NCBI RefSeq assembly: GCF_018476525.1 | Contig: NZ_JAHCST010000053.1 | Coordinates: 1-64,000, forward strand | Source: Acrocarpospora catenulata | GTDB lineage: Bacteria; Actinomycetota; Actinomycetes; Streptosporangiales; Streptosporangiaceae | Direction: 5' to 3' | Length of the DNA: 64,000 bases | Shown here: in pieces, positions 33,635 through 41,826 of the stretch | Layout: every line of letters starts with the position of its first letter | Position numbering within the stretch: position 1 is the first letter of the stretch | The notes under the pieces: generated by a model | Told to the model about the DNA's origin: nothing | Databases searched by the model: none | The model's input: the letters and a program-made list of their open reading frames with translations, nothing else | Position numbers and translations under genes: made by a program

Positions 33635-34779
33635 GACGCTCCGCCCGCACGCCTGACGAGCTCCCGCGAGATCACGACGCGGTGGATCTCGTTGGTCCCC
33701 TCGACGATCTGGAACACCTTGGCGTCCCGGTAGGCGCGGGCGAGGGGGAATTCGTCGGACACGCCGTAGGCGCCGTGGATCTGGACCGCCTCGGTCGCCG
33801 CTCGCTGGAACACGTCCGACGCGTACATCTTGGCCATGCTGGTCTCCACTCGCCCGCGGGCTCCGGTGTCCAGCGTGCGCGCGCAGTGTTGGACCAGGAG
33901 CCGGGCCGCCTGGATCTCGGTGGCCATGTCCGCGAGTTTCTTCTGGATGAGCTGGTAATCGCCGATCTTGTTACCGAAGACGACGCGCTCCTCCGCGTAA
34001 CGGAGGCTGTTGTCGAGGCAGAGCTGGGCCCCGCCGACGGCCCTCGCCGCCACGGCGAGGCGTCCCTTCTCCACGGCCGTCATGGCGACCTGGAAACCCC
34101 CGCCCTCCTCCCCGAGCAGCGCCTCGGCGCCCACCCGGACATCGTCCAGCACGAGCTCCCCGGTGCTGATCGGCCGGAACCCCAGCTTGTTCTTGAACGG
34201 GTGGACCGAGAGCCCGGGCGTGTCCCGGGGGATGATGAACGCCGTCACGCCGGCGTGCCGCTCGGCCCGGTCTCGCGTCGCGAACGTCACGAAGAACGAG
34301 GCGATGTCCAGGTTGGAGATCCAGGTCTTGGCGCCCCGGATCACGAACTCGTCGCCCTCGCGGGTGTAGGTCGTCTCCATCCCCGCCACGTCGCTGCCCG
34401 ACTGGGGCTCGGTCACCCCGGCTCCGCCGAAGATGTCACCACGGGCGAGCGGCGCGAGCCACTGCTTGCGCTGCTGCTCGGTCCCGAACTTGAGAATGCC
34501 GGCCCCGACCAGCGCGGACGGCATGCTCATCAGGACACCGAGACAGTGATCGACTCTGGAGATCTCCTCGATGAGCATCGCGAAGGTGACGTGATCCATG
34601 CCCGCGCCACCCCAGGTCTGGGGGACCAGCCCTCCGAAGAGGTCCAGGCGCGCCATACCGTCGAGAATGTCGCGCGGCAATCGTTCCTCGTGGTCGTACT
34701 CACGTACACGTGGCGCCACCTCACGCTCGGCGAAGTCGCGCACCACCATTCGCATGGCTTCACGTTCGGAATCGTTCAC
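33631..34779 (-). CDS. Acyl-CoA dehydrogenase
   Basis: 382 residues of classic four-domain type. Signatures: LFGGLVPQTWGGAGMDHVTF, GGAGVTEPQSGSDVAGMETT, FVIRGAKTWISNLDIASFFV, ERVVFGNKIGDYQLIQKKLA, VQIHGAYGVSDEFPLARAYR, and catalytic Glu in FQIVEGTNEIHRVVISREL. The start is placed at the GTG 34779 (VNDSEREAMRMVVRDF), ten bases after GGAGG; longer frames reach into the promoter. It is first in the operon running down to 28519 and is preceded by an AT-rich promoter region. Confidence 0.9.
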   Translation of the reverse strand: MNDSEREAMRMVVRDFAEREVAPRVREYDHEERLPRDILDGMARLDLFGGLVPQTWGGAGMDHVTFAMLIEEISRVDHCLGVLMSMPSALVGAGILKFGTEQQRKQWLAPLARGDIFGGAGVTEPQSGSDVAGMETTYTREGDEFVIRGAKTWISNLDIASFFVTFATRDRAERHAGVTAFIIPRDTPGLSVHPFKNKLGFRPISTGELVLDDVRVGAEALLGEEGGGFQVAMTAVEKGRLAVAARAVGGAQLCLDNSLRYAEERVVFGNKIGDYQLIQKKLADMATEIQAARLLVQHCARTLDTGARGRVETSMAKMYASDVFQRAATEAVQIHGAYGVSDEFPLARAYRDAKVFQIVEGTNEIHRVVISRELVRRAGGAS

Positions 34780-34810
34780 GAACCGTCTCACCTCCCACAG
34801 CGCTAGTTTC

Positions 34811-34833
34811 GTGTGAACTATAGTTATAGTTAT
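34811..34833 (-). promoter_or_regulatory. AT-rich promoter/operator of the 28.5-34.8 kb operon
   Basis: Contains the perfect palindrome AACTATAGTT (34816-34825), then ATAGTTAT. On the minus strand this gives TATAGT as a plausible -10 about 40 bases before the GTG at 34779. It carries the ACTATA core found at other island promoters. Confidence 0.5.
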
Positions 34834-34860
34834 CCGGGAGGTGCAAGCAGCGGGAAGGGC

Positions 34861-34890
34861 TTGACACCCGCCGGTAACTCTGGCCATGAT
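34861..34890 (+). promoter_or_regulatory. Sigma-70-type promoter for the alcohol dehydrogenase gene
   Basis: Consensus -35 TTGACA at 34861-34866, an 18-base spacer, and CATGAT (four of six to TATAAT) at 34885-34890. The expected start of transcription is within a few bases of the ATG at 34901, so the mRNA would be leaderless or nearly so; no Shine-Dalgarno is visible. Confidence 0.5.
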
Positions 34891-34900
34891 CTGCATCATC

Positions 34901-35980
34901 ATGGGCGATCAGGCTGAACCGACGACGCGTGCCGCAGGGCGCTTCGTCCAGGTCCGCCCCGGTGTGGTGTCCCTCCTTGAGGAACCGCCGGGCGCGCCGA
35001 TCCCGGGGCTCCGGCCCGGTGAGGCCCGCGTCGAGGTGATCGCCTGCGGGATCTGCGGCACCGACCTCCACCTGTGGCACGGTATGGCGCTGCCCCCCGG
35101 AGTCAGCTACCCGGTCCGCCCCGGACACGAGGTGTGCGGGCGGGTCACGGAGCTGGCCGGGCCCGCCCCAGGAGTGGCGGTCGGCGACCTGGTCGTGCTC
35201 CACCCGGTCGCGCCCTGCCGCACCTGCGAGACCTGCCTGCGAGGGCTGGAGCACCTCTGCCCGTCAGGCGAACTGCTGGGCATCCACCGGCCCGGCGGGC
35301 TGGCCGACCACGTGGTCTGGCCGGCCGACCGGATGGTGGTGACGAACGGGCTGGACCCGGTGGCGGCCTCCGTCCTCGCCGACGCGGTGGCCACCGCCTA
35401 CCGCGCGGTGCGCACCACGGACGTGCCCGCGGACGGCCGGCTCTGCGTCATCGGCGCGGGCGGCGTCGGCACCCATGTGCTGGAGTTGATGCGGGCGCTG
35501 CGCCCCGACGTGCGGCTCGCGGCGGTGGTGGGATCCGCGAACAGCGCCGACCGGCTGGGCGCGGCGGGATTCGAGGCCGAGACCGCCGGTGCGGACCTCG
35601 TCCGGAGGTTGCGGCGCCGCTGGGGCTCCTTCGACGCCGTGGTGGACTTCAGCGGCACCCGCGCCGCGCCGTCGCAGGGGATCCGGCTGCTCCGCCCCGG
35701 CGGCACGTTCCTGTTCGGCTCGGTCCTGGACGGCGACCTGAACGTGGGCCCCGCGGTGGCGGTGCAGGCCCGCGAGCTCACCGTCAAGGGTGTTTTCGCG
35801 TCGAGCCTGGAGGACCTGCGCGCGGTGGTGGACCTGGCTCTCTCGGGCCGCCTGGACCTGGCCCGCAGCGTGAGCCACGTGGCCTCGCTGGACCGGGCGG
35901 AGCACGCGTTCGCCCAGCTGGACAGCCGTCCGCCGGGACTGGTGCGGATGGTTTTGACGACCGGGGCGCTCGGTGGGTGA
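34901..35980 (+). CDS. Zinc-dependent alcohol dehydrogenase (MDR family)
   Basis: 359 residues. The catalytic-zinc residues are in ACGICGTDLHLWHG and RPGHEVCGRV; the structural-zinc cysteines are in CRTCETCLRGLEHLC. The Rossmann motif is CVIGAGGVGTHVLELM (GxGGVG). The C-terminal part has VVDFSGTRAAPSQGIRLLRP and GGTFLFGSVLDG. It oxidises an alcohol with NAD(P). I prefer the ATG at 34901; an in-frame ATG at 34886 overlaps the -10. Its stop overlaps the following CoA-transferase gene by eight bases. A second enzyme of the same family lies at 54135-55178. Confidence 0.88.
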   Translation: MGDQAEPTTRAAGRFVQVRPGVVSLLEEPPGAPIPGLRPGEARVEVIACGICGTDLHLWHGMALPPGVSYPVRPGHEVCGRVTELAGPAPGVAVGDLVVLHPVAPCRTCETCLRGLEHLCPSGELLGIHRPGGLADHVVWPADRMVVTNGLDPVAASVLADAVATAYRAVRTTDVPADGRLCVIGAGGVGTHVLELMRALRPDVRLAAVVGSANSADRLGAAGFEAETAGADLVRRLRRRWGSFDAVVDFSGTRAAPSQGIRLLRPGGTFLFGSVLDGDLNVGPAVAVQARELTVKGVFASSLEDLRAVVDLALSGRLDLARSVSHVASLDRAEHAFAQLDSRPPGLVRMVLTTGALGG

Positions 35981-37142
35981 GAGCGCGGCGTCCCTGCTCG
36001 CCGGTGCCCTGGAGCCGGGCATGCGCGTCGTGGTGGCCGACGGCGCCGGCGCGCCGACGTGGCTGCTGGGCGACCTCTCCGAGGCGGCGCGGTCGGTGGG
36101 CGAGATATCCCTCGTGCTCGGCTGGTGCCTGGAACTGCCCGAGTCGTTCGACCCCTCCGCGTTCGCCGACGTCCGTACGGTGATGGGCGGCTTCGCGCTC
36201 CGGGTGATGGTGGCGGAGGGACGCGTCCACTACGTGCCGGGCCGGTTGCGAGGCGTGCCGTCGCTGCTGCGCGGGCGCCTGCGCCCCGATCTGATGCTCA
36301 TCGCCCTCCGCCGGGAGGGCGATGGATGGCTGTGGGGCAGCGAGGTCTCGTGGATGAGAAGCGTCCTGGACGACGGCCGCACCCGGTTGCTGGTGGCGGA
36401 GAACGCGGCACTGCCCCGCTCCTCCAGGGAGCTGTCCATTCCCCTCGGGCGCGGCACCGTCGTAGCCCGGCGGGAGCGGCCTCCCCTGCCGCACCCGGCA
36501 CCCGCTCCTGCGGAGGAACACCGAAGGCTGGCGCGCCACTTGGCGCCGTTCGTGCCCGAGGGGGCGTGCCTGCAGTACGGACCCGGGCCGGTCGCGGACG
36601 CGCTGGCCGACGTGCTCGACGTGCCCGTGCGGGTCAGGTCGGGAATCGTCACGGACGCCGTCGCGCGCCTGCACCGCCGCGGACTGCTGCTGGACGTCCC
36701 GGTCGCGGCCTACCTGCTCGGCTCAGACGACCTGTACGCCTGGGGAGATGGCCGGGCGGTGACGGCCCGCGTGGAGCAAACCCATGACCCCGCCGTGGCC
36801 GGCGGCCGCCCGCTCGTCAGCATCAACACCGCGCTCGAGGTCGACCGTACGGGGGCGGTGAACGTCGAATCCCTCGGCGGGAGGCACGTGTCCGGGGCCG
36901 GCGGACATCCGGACTTCGCGCTGGCCGGGCACGTCTCGGCGGGAGGCGTCAGCATCGTGGCGACCCTCTCCTCGCGCCGGGGCTCCAGCACCCTGGTGGA
37001 GCGGCTGTCCGGGCCGGTCTCCACCCCGCGGGCCGATGTCGACGTGGTGGTGACCGAACGCGGCTCAGCCGACCTGCGGGGACTGGACGACACCGAGCGG
37101 GCGGCCGCGCTGGAGGAGCTCTGGTCGCGGCCGCCCAGTTGA
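35973..37142 (+). CDS. Acetyl-CoA hydrolase/4-hydroxybutyrate CoA-transferase family protein (Cat1 type)
   Basis: 389 residues starting at a GTG inside the end of the alcohol dehydrogenase gene. The C-terminal half is typical of class I CoA transferases of the AcCoA_hydro type: LQYGPGPVADALADVLDVPV, then GIVTDAVARLHRRGLL, NTALEVDRTGAVNVESLGGR and SGAGGHPDFALAGHVSAGG. The N-terminal half is shorter and more divergent than in the 430-residue family members. It probably transfers CoA between acetyl-CoA or succinyl-CoA and a pathway acid, or hydrolyses an acyl-CoA. It converges on the next gene with a ten-base gap. Confidence 0.8.
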   Translation: MGESAASLLAGALEPGMRVVVADGAGAPTWLLGDLSEAARSVGEISLVLGWCLELPESFDPSAFADVRTVMGGFALRVMVAEGRVHYVPGRLRGVPSLLRGRLRPDLMLIALRREGDGWLWGSEVSWMRSVLDDGRTRLLVAENAALPRSSRELSIPLGRGTVVARRERPPLPHPAPAPAEEHRRLARHLAPFVPEGACLQYGPGPVADALADVLDVPVRVRSGIVTDAVARLHRRGLLLDVPVAAYLLGSDDLYAWGDGRAVTARVEQTHDPAVAGGRPLVSINTALEVDRTGAVNVESLGGRHVSGAGGHPDFALAGHVSAGGVSIVATLSSRRGSSTLVERLSGPVSTPRADVDVVVTERGSADLRGLDDTERAAALEELWSRPPS

Positions 37143-37152
37143 GTGACGGGAC

Positions 37153-38049
37153 TCAGCCGTCGACCGCCAGCACGATCGCGGCCACGTCGTGGTCGCCGAA
37201 TCCACTGTCCACGAGACGCTGCTCCAGCTCGGCCACCAGGCTTCCCAGGCGGAGCTCCACCCCTGCCCCGCGGGCCACCTCCTCAGCGATTCGAAGGTCC
37301 TTCAAGTGCAGGGCGAGCCTGCCGCGCGGGGCGAAGTCACCCTCCACCATCATCGCGGCCCGCTCGCTGAGCACCCAGGACGCCGCGGCGCCCTCGCGCA
37401 GTTCGGCCATGAGCGCGCCCGCGTCGAGACCGGCGCGCCGGGCCAGCGCCACCCCCTCCGCGACGCCCAGGAAGGCGCCGGCGAGGATCACCTGGTTGAC
37501 CGCCTTGGCCAGCTGGCCGCTGCCGACCTCACCGACGTGGACGATCCGGCCGGAGACGTGCACCAGCACGGGGCGCACCGCGGCGAGGTCGGCGTCCCGC
37601 GCGCCGCACAGCAGGGTCAGGGTTCCCCGCCGGGCCGCCTCCTCCCCTCCGGTGACGGGGGCGTCGACGAAGCCGACTCCCCTGACGGCGAGCCGGGCGG
37701 CCACATCCTTCGAGGTGCCGGGACTGACGGTGCTGGTGTCGACGACGACGGCCCCCTCCGCGAGCGCCGGCAGCACGATCTCAACGAGGGACGACACCGC
37801 CGCGTCGTCGCTGAGCGACATGATCACGACCGAGGCGTCCGCGACCGCCGCCACGGCCGACTCGGCGACCGGCACACCGGCCGCCGCGGCCGCCGCGCGC
37901 CGCTCCGGCGACCTGTTCCACGCCACCAGGGCGACGTCCTCGGCCCGGGCGAGCCGGTCGGCCATCCCGGCTCCGATGCTGCCGAGCCCAAGCAGCGCCA
38001 CGCGACGGCGTTCGGCCGGGCACCCTGCCAGAGGCCGGTCGCCGCTCAC
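37153..38049 (-). CDS. NAD-dependent beta-hydroxyacid dehydrogenase (3-hydroxyisobutyrate dehydrogenase-like)
   Basis: 298 residues. VALLGLGSIGAGMADRLARA is the NAD-binding motif, DAPVTGGEEAARRGTLTLLC the substrate-binding motif, and GQLAKAVNQVILAGAFLGVA carries the catalytic Lys (K in AKAVNQ). It oxidises a beta-hydroxy acid to its semialdehyde or ketone. It is last in a five-gene operon in which every junction is a four-base ATGA-type overlap, directly after an Old-Yellow-Enzyme-type flavoprotein. Related imine reductases and tartronate semialdehyde reductases cannot be excluded. Confidence 0.88.
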   Translation of the reverse strand: MSGDRPLAGCPAERRRVALLGLGSIGAGMADRLARAEDVALVAWNRSPERRAAAAAAGVPVAESAVAAVADASVVIMSLSDDAAVSSLVEIVLPALAEGAVVVDTSTVSPGTSKDVAARLAVRGVGFVDAPVTGGEEAARRGTLTLLCGARDADLAAVRPVLVHVSGRIVHVGEVGSGQLAKAVNQVILAGAFLGVAEGVALARRAGLDAGALMAELREGAAASWVLSERAAMMVEGDFAPRGRLALHLKDLRIAEEVARGAGVELRLGSLVAELEQRLVDSGFGDHDVAAIVLAVDG

Positions 38050-40049
38050 GGGGAGACCCCGGCCAGGCCGGACCGGGTCGCGGGCGTGCCCGCCCCCGCG
38101 AACCAGTCGACGACCCGGTTGGCTTCCAGGACCGCGCTGGTGATTCGGCGCGGCGCCACGCAGTCGCCGATCGCCCGTGCGGTCAGTCCGCGTGCCTGGA
38201 GCTCTTGGAGCAACCCGGTGACGGGTCGTGCCTGGGTCAGGACGACCACGAGATCGGCGCTCGTGCGGGAGACCTCACCGGTGACCGAGTCGACGAGCGT
38301 CACCTGGCCCGGCGTCAGGCCGCCGATCCGCGTGAACGGCCGGTACGCCGTCCCCGCTCCGCGCAGGCGAGCGTGGAGCGGGGCGATGCTCTCCAGCGGG
38401 ATCGCGCCCCCGATCGCCCCCGCCGGGGTGAGCAGGGTGACGTGCAGCCCTTGGGCGATGAGCAGCTCGGCGGCGCTGATCGTCGGCCAGAACCCGGTGC
38501 CGTCGTCGGCGACCAGCGCGTTCCCCGCGAGATCTCGCGACGATCCGTCGAGCAGCTCCCAGACCGACAGAACACGCGGCGACCCACCTGGCGGCAGCGA
38601 GTCGCCGAACGACGGCGGGTCGTGCACGGCTCCCGTCGCGACGACCGTGAGGTCCGGTTGCCGCGCGGCGACGTCCTGGGCCGACGCGCGGTGCCCGGTG
38701 ACGACCTCGACGGCGAGGCGGCGCAGCTCCGACCCGAGGTAGGCGGTGAACCCGGTCAGCTCCCCCCGCAGCGGGCCGCGCGCGGCACGGCGTACCTGTC
38801 CGCCCAGCTCGTCGTCGGCCTCGAAGAGGGTGACCGCGCAGCCGCGCTCCGCGAGCAGCCGGGCGGCCTCCAGGCCCCCCGGCCCGCCGCCGACCACGAC
38901 GGCCCGGCGGTCCGAGGGTGGCCGGATCACCCGTATCCCGAAGACGCTCTCGCGACCGGCGGCCGCGTTGACCGCGCACGCGGCGCCGCCATGGGCGATC
39001 CGGCAGTCCTGCACGAAGCCGACGCACGGCCGGATCGCCCCGGGGACGGTTCCCGCGGCCTTGGCGGGGAACTCGGCGTCGGCGATCAGCGCGCGCCCGA
39101 GCCCGACCAGGTCGGCCACGCCGTCGTCCAGGAGCCGCTGGGCGAGCTCCGGGGTCGTGATCCGCCCCGCGACGACAACGGGCAGCGACGTCACGGCCTT
39201 CACCGCCGCCGCCTGCTCAGCGGCGACGGCGTACCCGCTGGTGTTGTCCTTGACGTACGCGTTGCGCACGCCCCGGGTGATCGAGAGGTAGTCCACGAGG
39301 GCACGTTCCGCCAGCTCCCGCACGATCTCCAGGGTATCCTCGATGCCGATGCCGTCGGCGGTCTCCTCGATCGCGCTCAGGCGCACGCCGAGCGCGACGC
39401 CGGGGCCGCAGCGCTGCCGGACCCGCTCCAGGATCGTGGTCAGGAAGGCTGTCCGCTCGCGGGCGGTCGCCCCGCCGAACTCGTCGGCGCGCAGGTTCGT
39501 GGCCGCCCCGAGGAACTGCGCGACGAGGTAGCCGTGCGCGCCGTGGATCTCGATGCCGTCGTACCCGGCCCGTACGGACAGCTCGGCGCTGCGGACGAAA
39601 CCCTCGATCACCTCGTGCACGTCGGCACGCGTCATCTCGTGCGGCAGATGGGGATCGCGTACGGAACGCACGGAGCTGGGGGCCAGCTGGGGCAGCTCCG
39701 GCTGCCCTTCGGTCGTCTCCCGCCCGAGATGGAGGATCTGCGCGAAGATCTTGGCTCCCTCGGCGTGCACCGCGTCCACGCGGCGCCTGAGCATCCGCAC
39801 GCCCTCCTCGCGCCAGGCCTCGATGCCCGGGTGGCCGCGCATGCTCGAGGTCGGGTGCACGAACGTGCCACCGGTGATGATGAGCCCGGCCCCGCCTCTG
39901 GCCCGGTCCGCGTGCCAGGCGATGTCGGCCTCGGTGACCAGCCCGGCGTGCGCGTGCCGGGTTCCCATCGGGCACATGACCAGACGGTTGGGCACGGTCA
40001 CCGGGCCGATCGCGCAGGGGTCGAACAGCGTCCGGCCCGCGGTGGTCAC
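38046..40049 (-). CDS. Old Yellow Enzyme/2,4-dienoyl-CoA reductase-type FMN-FAD oxidoreductase
   Basis: 667 residues. The N-terminal OYE barrel starts LFDPCAIGPVTVPNRLVMCP and contains GAGLIITGGTFVHPTS, YDGIEIHGAHGYLVAQFLGA (HGAHGYL) and GVADLVGLGRALIADAEFP. The iron-sulfur cysteines of this subfamily are in RPCVGFVQDCRIAHGGAACA (C-x5-C). The C-terminal half is a pyridine-nucleotide-disulfide-type FAD/NAD domain (AVVVGGGPGGLEAARLLAER). It is a homologue of DCR/BaiCD-type reductases that reduce activated C=C bonds, often on rings. The GTG at 40049 overlaps the stop of the upstream hydrolase by four bases. A paralogue lies at 41823-43817. Confidence 0.9.
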   Translation of the reverse strand: MTTAGRTLFDPCAIGPVTVPNRLVMCPMGTRHAHAGLVTEADIAWHADRARGGAGLIITGGTFVHPTSSMRGHPGIEAWREEGVRMLRRRVDAVHAEGAKIFAQILHLGRETTEGQPELPQLAPSSVRSVRDPHLPHEMTRADVHEVIEGFVRSAELSVRAGYDGIEIHGAHGYLVAQFLGAATNLRADEFGGATARERTAFLTTILERVRQRCGPGVALGVRLSAIEETADGIGIEDTLEIVRELAERALVDYLSITRGVRNAYVKDNTSGYAVAAEQAAAVKAVTSLPVVVAGRITTPELAQRLLDDGVADLVGLGRALIADAEFPAKAAGTVPGAIRPCVGFVQDCRIAHGGAACAVNAAAGRESVFGIRVIRPPSDRRAVVVGGGPGGLEAARLLAERGCAVTLFEADDELGGQVRRAARGPLRGELTGFTAYLGSELRRLAVEVVTGHRASAQDVAARQPDLTVVATGAVHDPPSFGDSLPPGGSPRVLSVWELLDGSSRDLAGNALVADDGTGFWPTISAAELLIAQGLHVTLLTPAGAIGGAIPLESIAPLHARLRGAGTAYRPFTRIGGLTPGQVTLVDSVTGEVSRTSADLVVVLTQARPVTGLLQELQARGLTARAIGDCVAPRRITSAVLEANRVVDWFAGAGTPATRSGLAGVSP

Positions 40050-40936
40050 GTCATCTCCGGGGCGGACTCGGCGGGCCTGAGCAGGAACTCCCGGGTCACC
40101 CCGACGAAGGCCCGCGGCCGGTCCATCATCACGAAGTGCTCGCACTCAGGCAGGATCACCAGGTCGATGTTCTTCATCAGATCGACCAGCGGGACTGCCT
40201 TCTGGTACGGGGAGCAGGTGTCCTCCCGGCCCCAGAGCACGAGCGTCGGCGTGGACAGCCGCGCGAGCTTGTCGTGGAACTCCTGCGCGTTCTTCTGGTG
40301 GTAGAACGCCAGCGGGTCGTTGACGTTCATGGCCCTGACGAAATGCTCCAGCCGCCCGGACTCGGCCGCCTCCTCGTACGCCGCCCGCAGCCACCGCTCG
40401 GGCAGGTTCTCCTTGCGGAGCACCTGGGTCATGTAGGCGTCCGACAGGCTTTCGAAGCTGATGTCACCGTCGGAGCCCCACCGGGTGAGCGCCAGGGCCG
40501 GAGCCGTCCAGCCGCCGTCCTCCCCGACATGTCCGCCGGGGGCGACCGAGCCGCTGCCGATCACGATCAGCCTGGTCACCCGCTCCGGCGCCAGCACGGC
40601 CAGCTCACACGCGATGCGGCCGCCACGCGAGTGACCGGCGACATGCACCGCGCCGTAACCGAGGACGTCCAGGACCCGCACCAGGTGCCGGGCGACGTTC
40701 GGCGGAGTGTCCGGGCCCGGGATGGGCGCCGAGCCTCCGTACCCGGGCATGTCGACCAGGATCAGCCGGAAGTCCTTGGCCAGCTCACCGGTCACCGCCT
40801 GGAATGAGAAGTAGCTGGAGATGGCGGGGCCCGATCCGTGCACGAGCAGCAGCGGGTGTCCGGAGCCGAGCTCGATGACCGAGGTGGCGACGCCGTCGAC
40901 CTCGACCACCCGGCGCGCGGGCGTCGCGTCGCTCAT
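40046..40936 (-). CDS. Alpha/beta hydrolase (meta-cleavage-product hydrolase-like)
   Basis: 296 residues. The oxyanion motif is LLLVHGSGPAISSYFSF (HGSGP, as in MhpC/BphD), the nucleophile elbow VHVAGHSRGGRIACELAV (GHSRGG), the Asp in TLVLWGREDTCSPYQKAV, and the His in ILPECEHFVMMDRPRAF. The family cleaves C-C bonds of vinylogous 1,5-diketones after ring opening, or esters. The position between two ring-reductase-type flavoproteins and an AhpD-like gene suggests hydrolytic ring or side-chain cleavage. The start at 40936 overlaps the upstream stop by four bases. Confidence 0.88.
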   Translation of the reverse strand: MSDATPARRVVEVDGVATSVIELGSGHPLLLVHGSGPAISSYFSFQAVTGELAKDFRLILVDMPGYGGSAPIPGPDTPPNVARHLVRVLDVLGYGAVHVAGHSRGGRIACELAVLAPERVTRLIVIGSGSVAPGGHVGEDGGWTAPALALTRWGSDGDISFESLSDAYMTQVLRKENLPERWLRAAYEEAAESGRLEHFVRAMNVNDPLAFYHQKNAQEFHDKLARLSTPTLVLWGREDTCSPYQKAVPLVDLMKNIDLVILPECEHFVMMDRPRAFVGVTREFLLRPAESAPEMT

Positions 40937-41826
40937 GCGGGCCACCCTTCGAGCAGGTCGGAGATCTCCTCCAGCGCGCCCATGCCGAGGTCGCCCTGGT
41001 ACACCTGGCAGCTGCCGAGGATCTGGCCGAGCTGCGGGCGGGTCGCGCCGAAGGCCCGGGCCATGTGGACCGCGCGGCGCAGGGCCTTCGGCTCGCGGAT
41101 CATGACGGCCTGGTGCACCTGGAGCAACGCGATGAACTGCTTGGGCAGGGGGCCGTACGCGGCGTTCTCGTAGCGGGCCCGCCACAACTTCAGGGCGGAC
41201 GGGTTGACCTCGGCCAGCACCCGGACGTAGCCGGGAACCGCTCCCTGGACCGTCCGGTGCCAGCTCTCCAGCCTGGCCAGGTCGTCCCCGGTGAAGGGGG
41301 TGTCGGGGTCGAGGTCGATGCCGCTCCGGAAGGCGTCGGGGTCGGGCGCCCAGCCGGTCGGCCACTTGAGCCCGGATACCGTGCCCGGTTCCTCCTTCCA
41401 GTCCGCCATGTACGCCGACGACAGGTCCGAGCCCGCGTTGAGCCCGCGCGGCCCGCCGTGCAGCCAGCCCAGCACGATGGTCTGCGCGACCTCGGCTTTG
41501 GTGGCCCCGAACCCACGGGCCATGATCACCTCGTAGAAGTGACCCTCGCGGTAGGCGTTGGTCGTGTAGTAGTGCAGCCAGACGAGTGGAGCCGGGTCCG
41601 TGATCCCGTCCGGGATGGTACGGCCGGCCGGCACGTACTCGACCCAGTGGCGGTAGCGCTTCAACGCGTCCGGCCGCAGGTCGAGCATGTACGGCAGGAA
41701 GGCGCACAGGTCGAGGTTGCCCTCTCCGTGCGTGGTGGCGTACCACTCGGCCATCGCCTCGTACTCGTCCTGGGTGAAGCCTTCGCTCGTCCAGTCCTGG
41801 CCCGTGTCCATCTTCGTCTGGGTCAT
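40933..41826 (-). CDS. AhpD/carboxymuconolactone-decarboxylase-like protein, apparently duplicated domain
   Basis: 297 all-helical residues. Two segments resemble AhpD-like helices: HYYTTNAYREGHFYEVIMAR then GFGATKAEVAQTIVLGWLHG (about 86-126), and QVHQAVMIREPKALRRAVHM then ARAFGATRPQLGQILGSCQV (about 240-280). The redox CxxC of AhpD is absent; only isolated Cys occur. It is therefore unlikely to be a peroxidase partner and may be a decarboxylase or lactonase-like enzyme, or a structural protein. It sits in the middle of the five-gene operon with four-base overlaps on each side. The family assignment is moderate. Confidence 0.65.
   Translation of the reverse strand: MTQTKMDTGQDWTSEGFTQDEYEAMAEWYATTHGEGNLDLCAFLPYMLDLRPDALKRYRHWVEYVPAGRTIPDGITDPAPLVWLHYYTTNAYREGHFYEVIMARGFGATKAEVAQTIVLGWLHGGPRGLNAGSDLSSAYMADWKEEPGTVSGLKWPTGWAPDPDAFRSGIDLDPDTPFTGDDLARLESWHRTVQGAVPGYVRVLAEVNPSALKLWRARYENAAYGPLPKQFIALLQVHQAVMIREPKALRRAVHMARAFGATRPQLGQILGSCQVYQGDLGMGALEEISDLLEGWPA

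Noticed and set aside
35990-36680. Arg/Gly-rich frame within the CoA-transferase gene as a separate protein
   Set aside because: Composition and position show it is a shadow of the CoA-transferase frame, which has recognisable family motifs.
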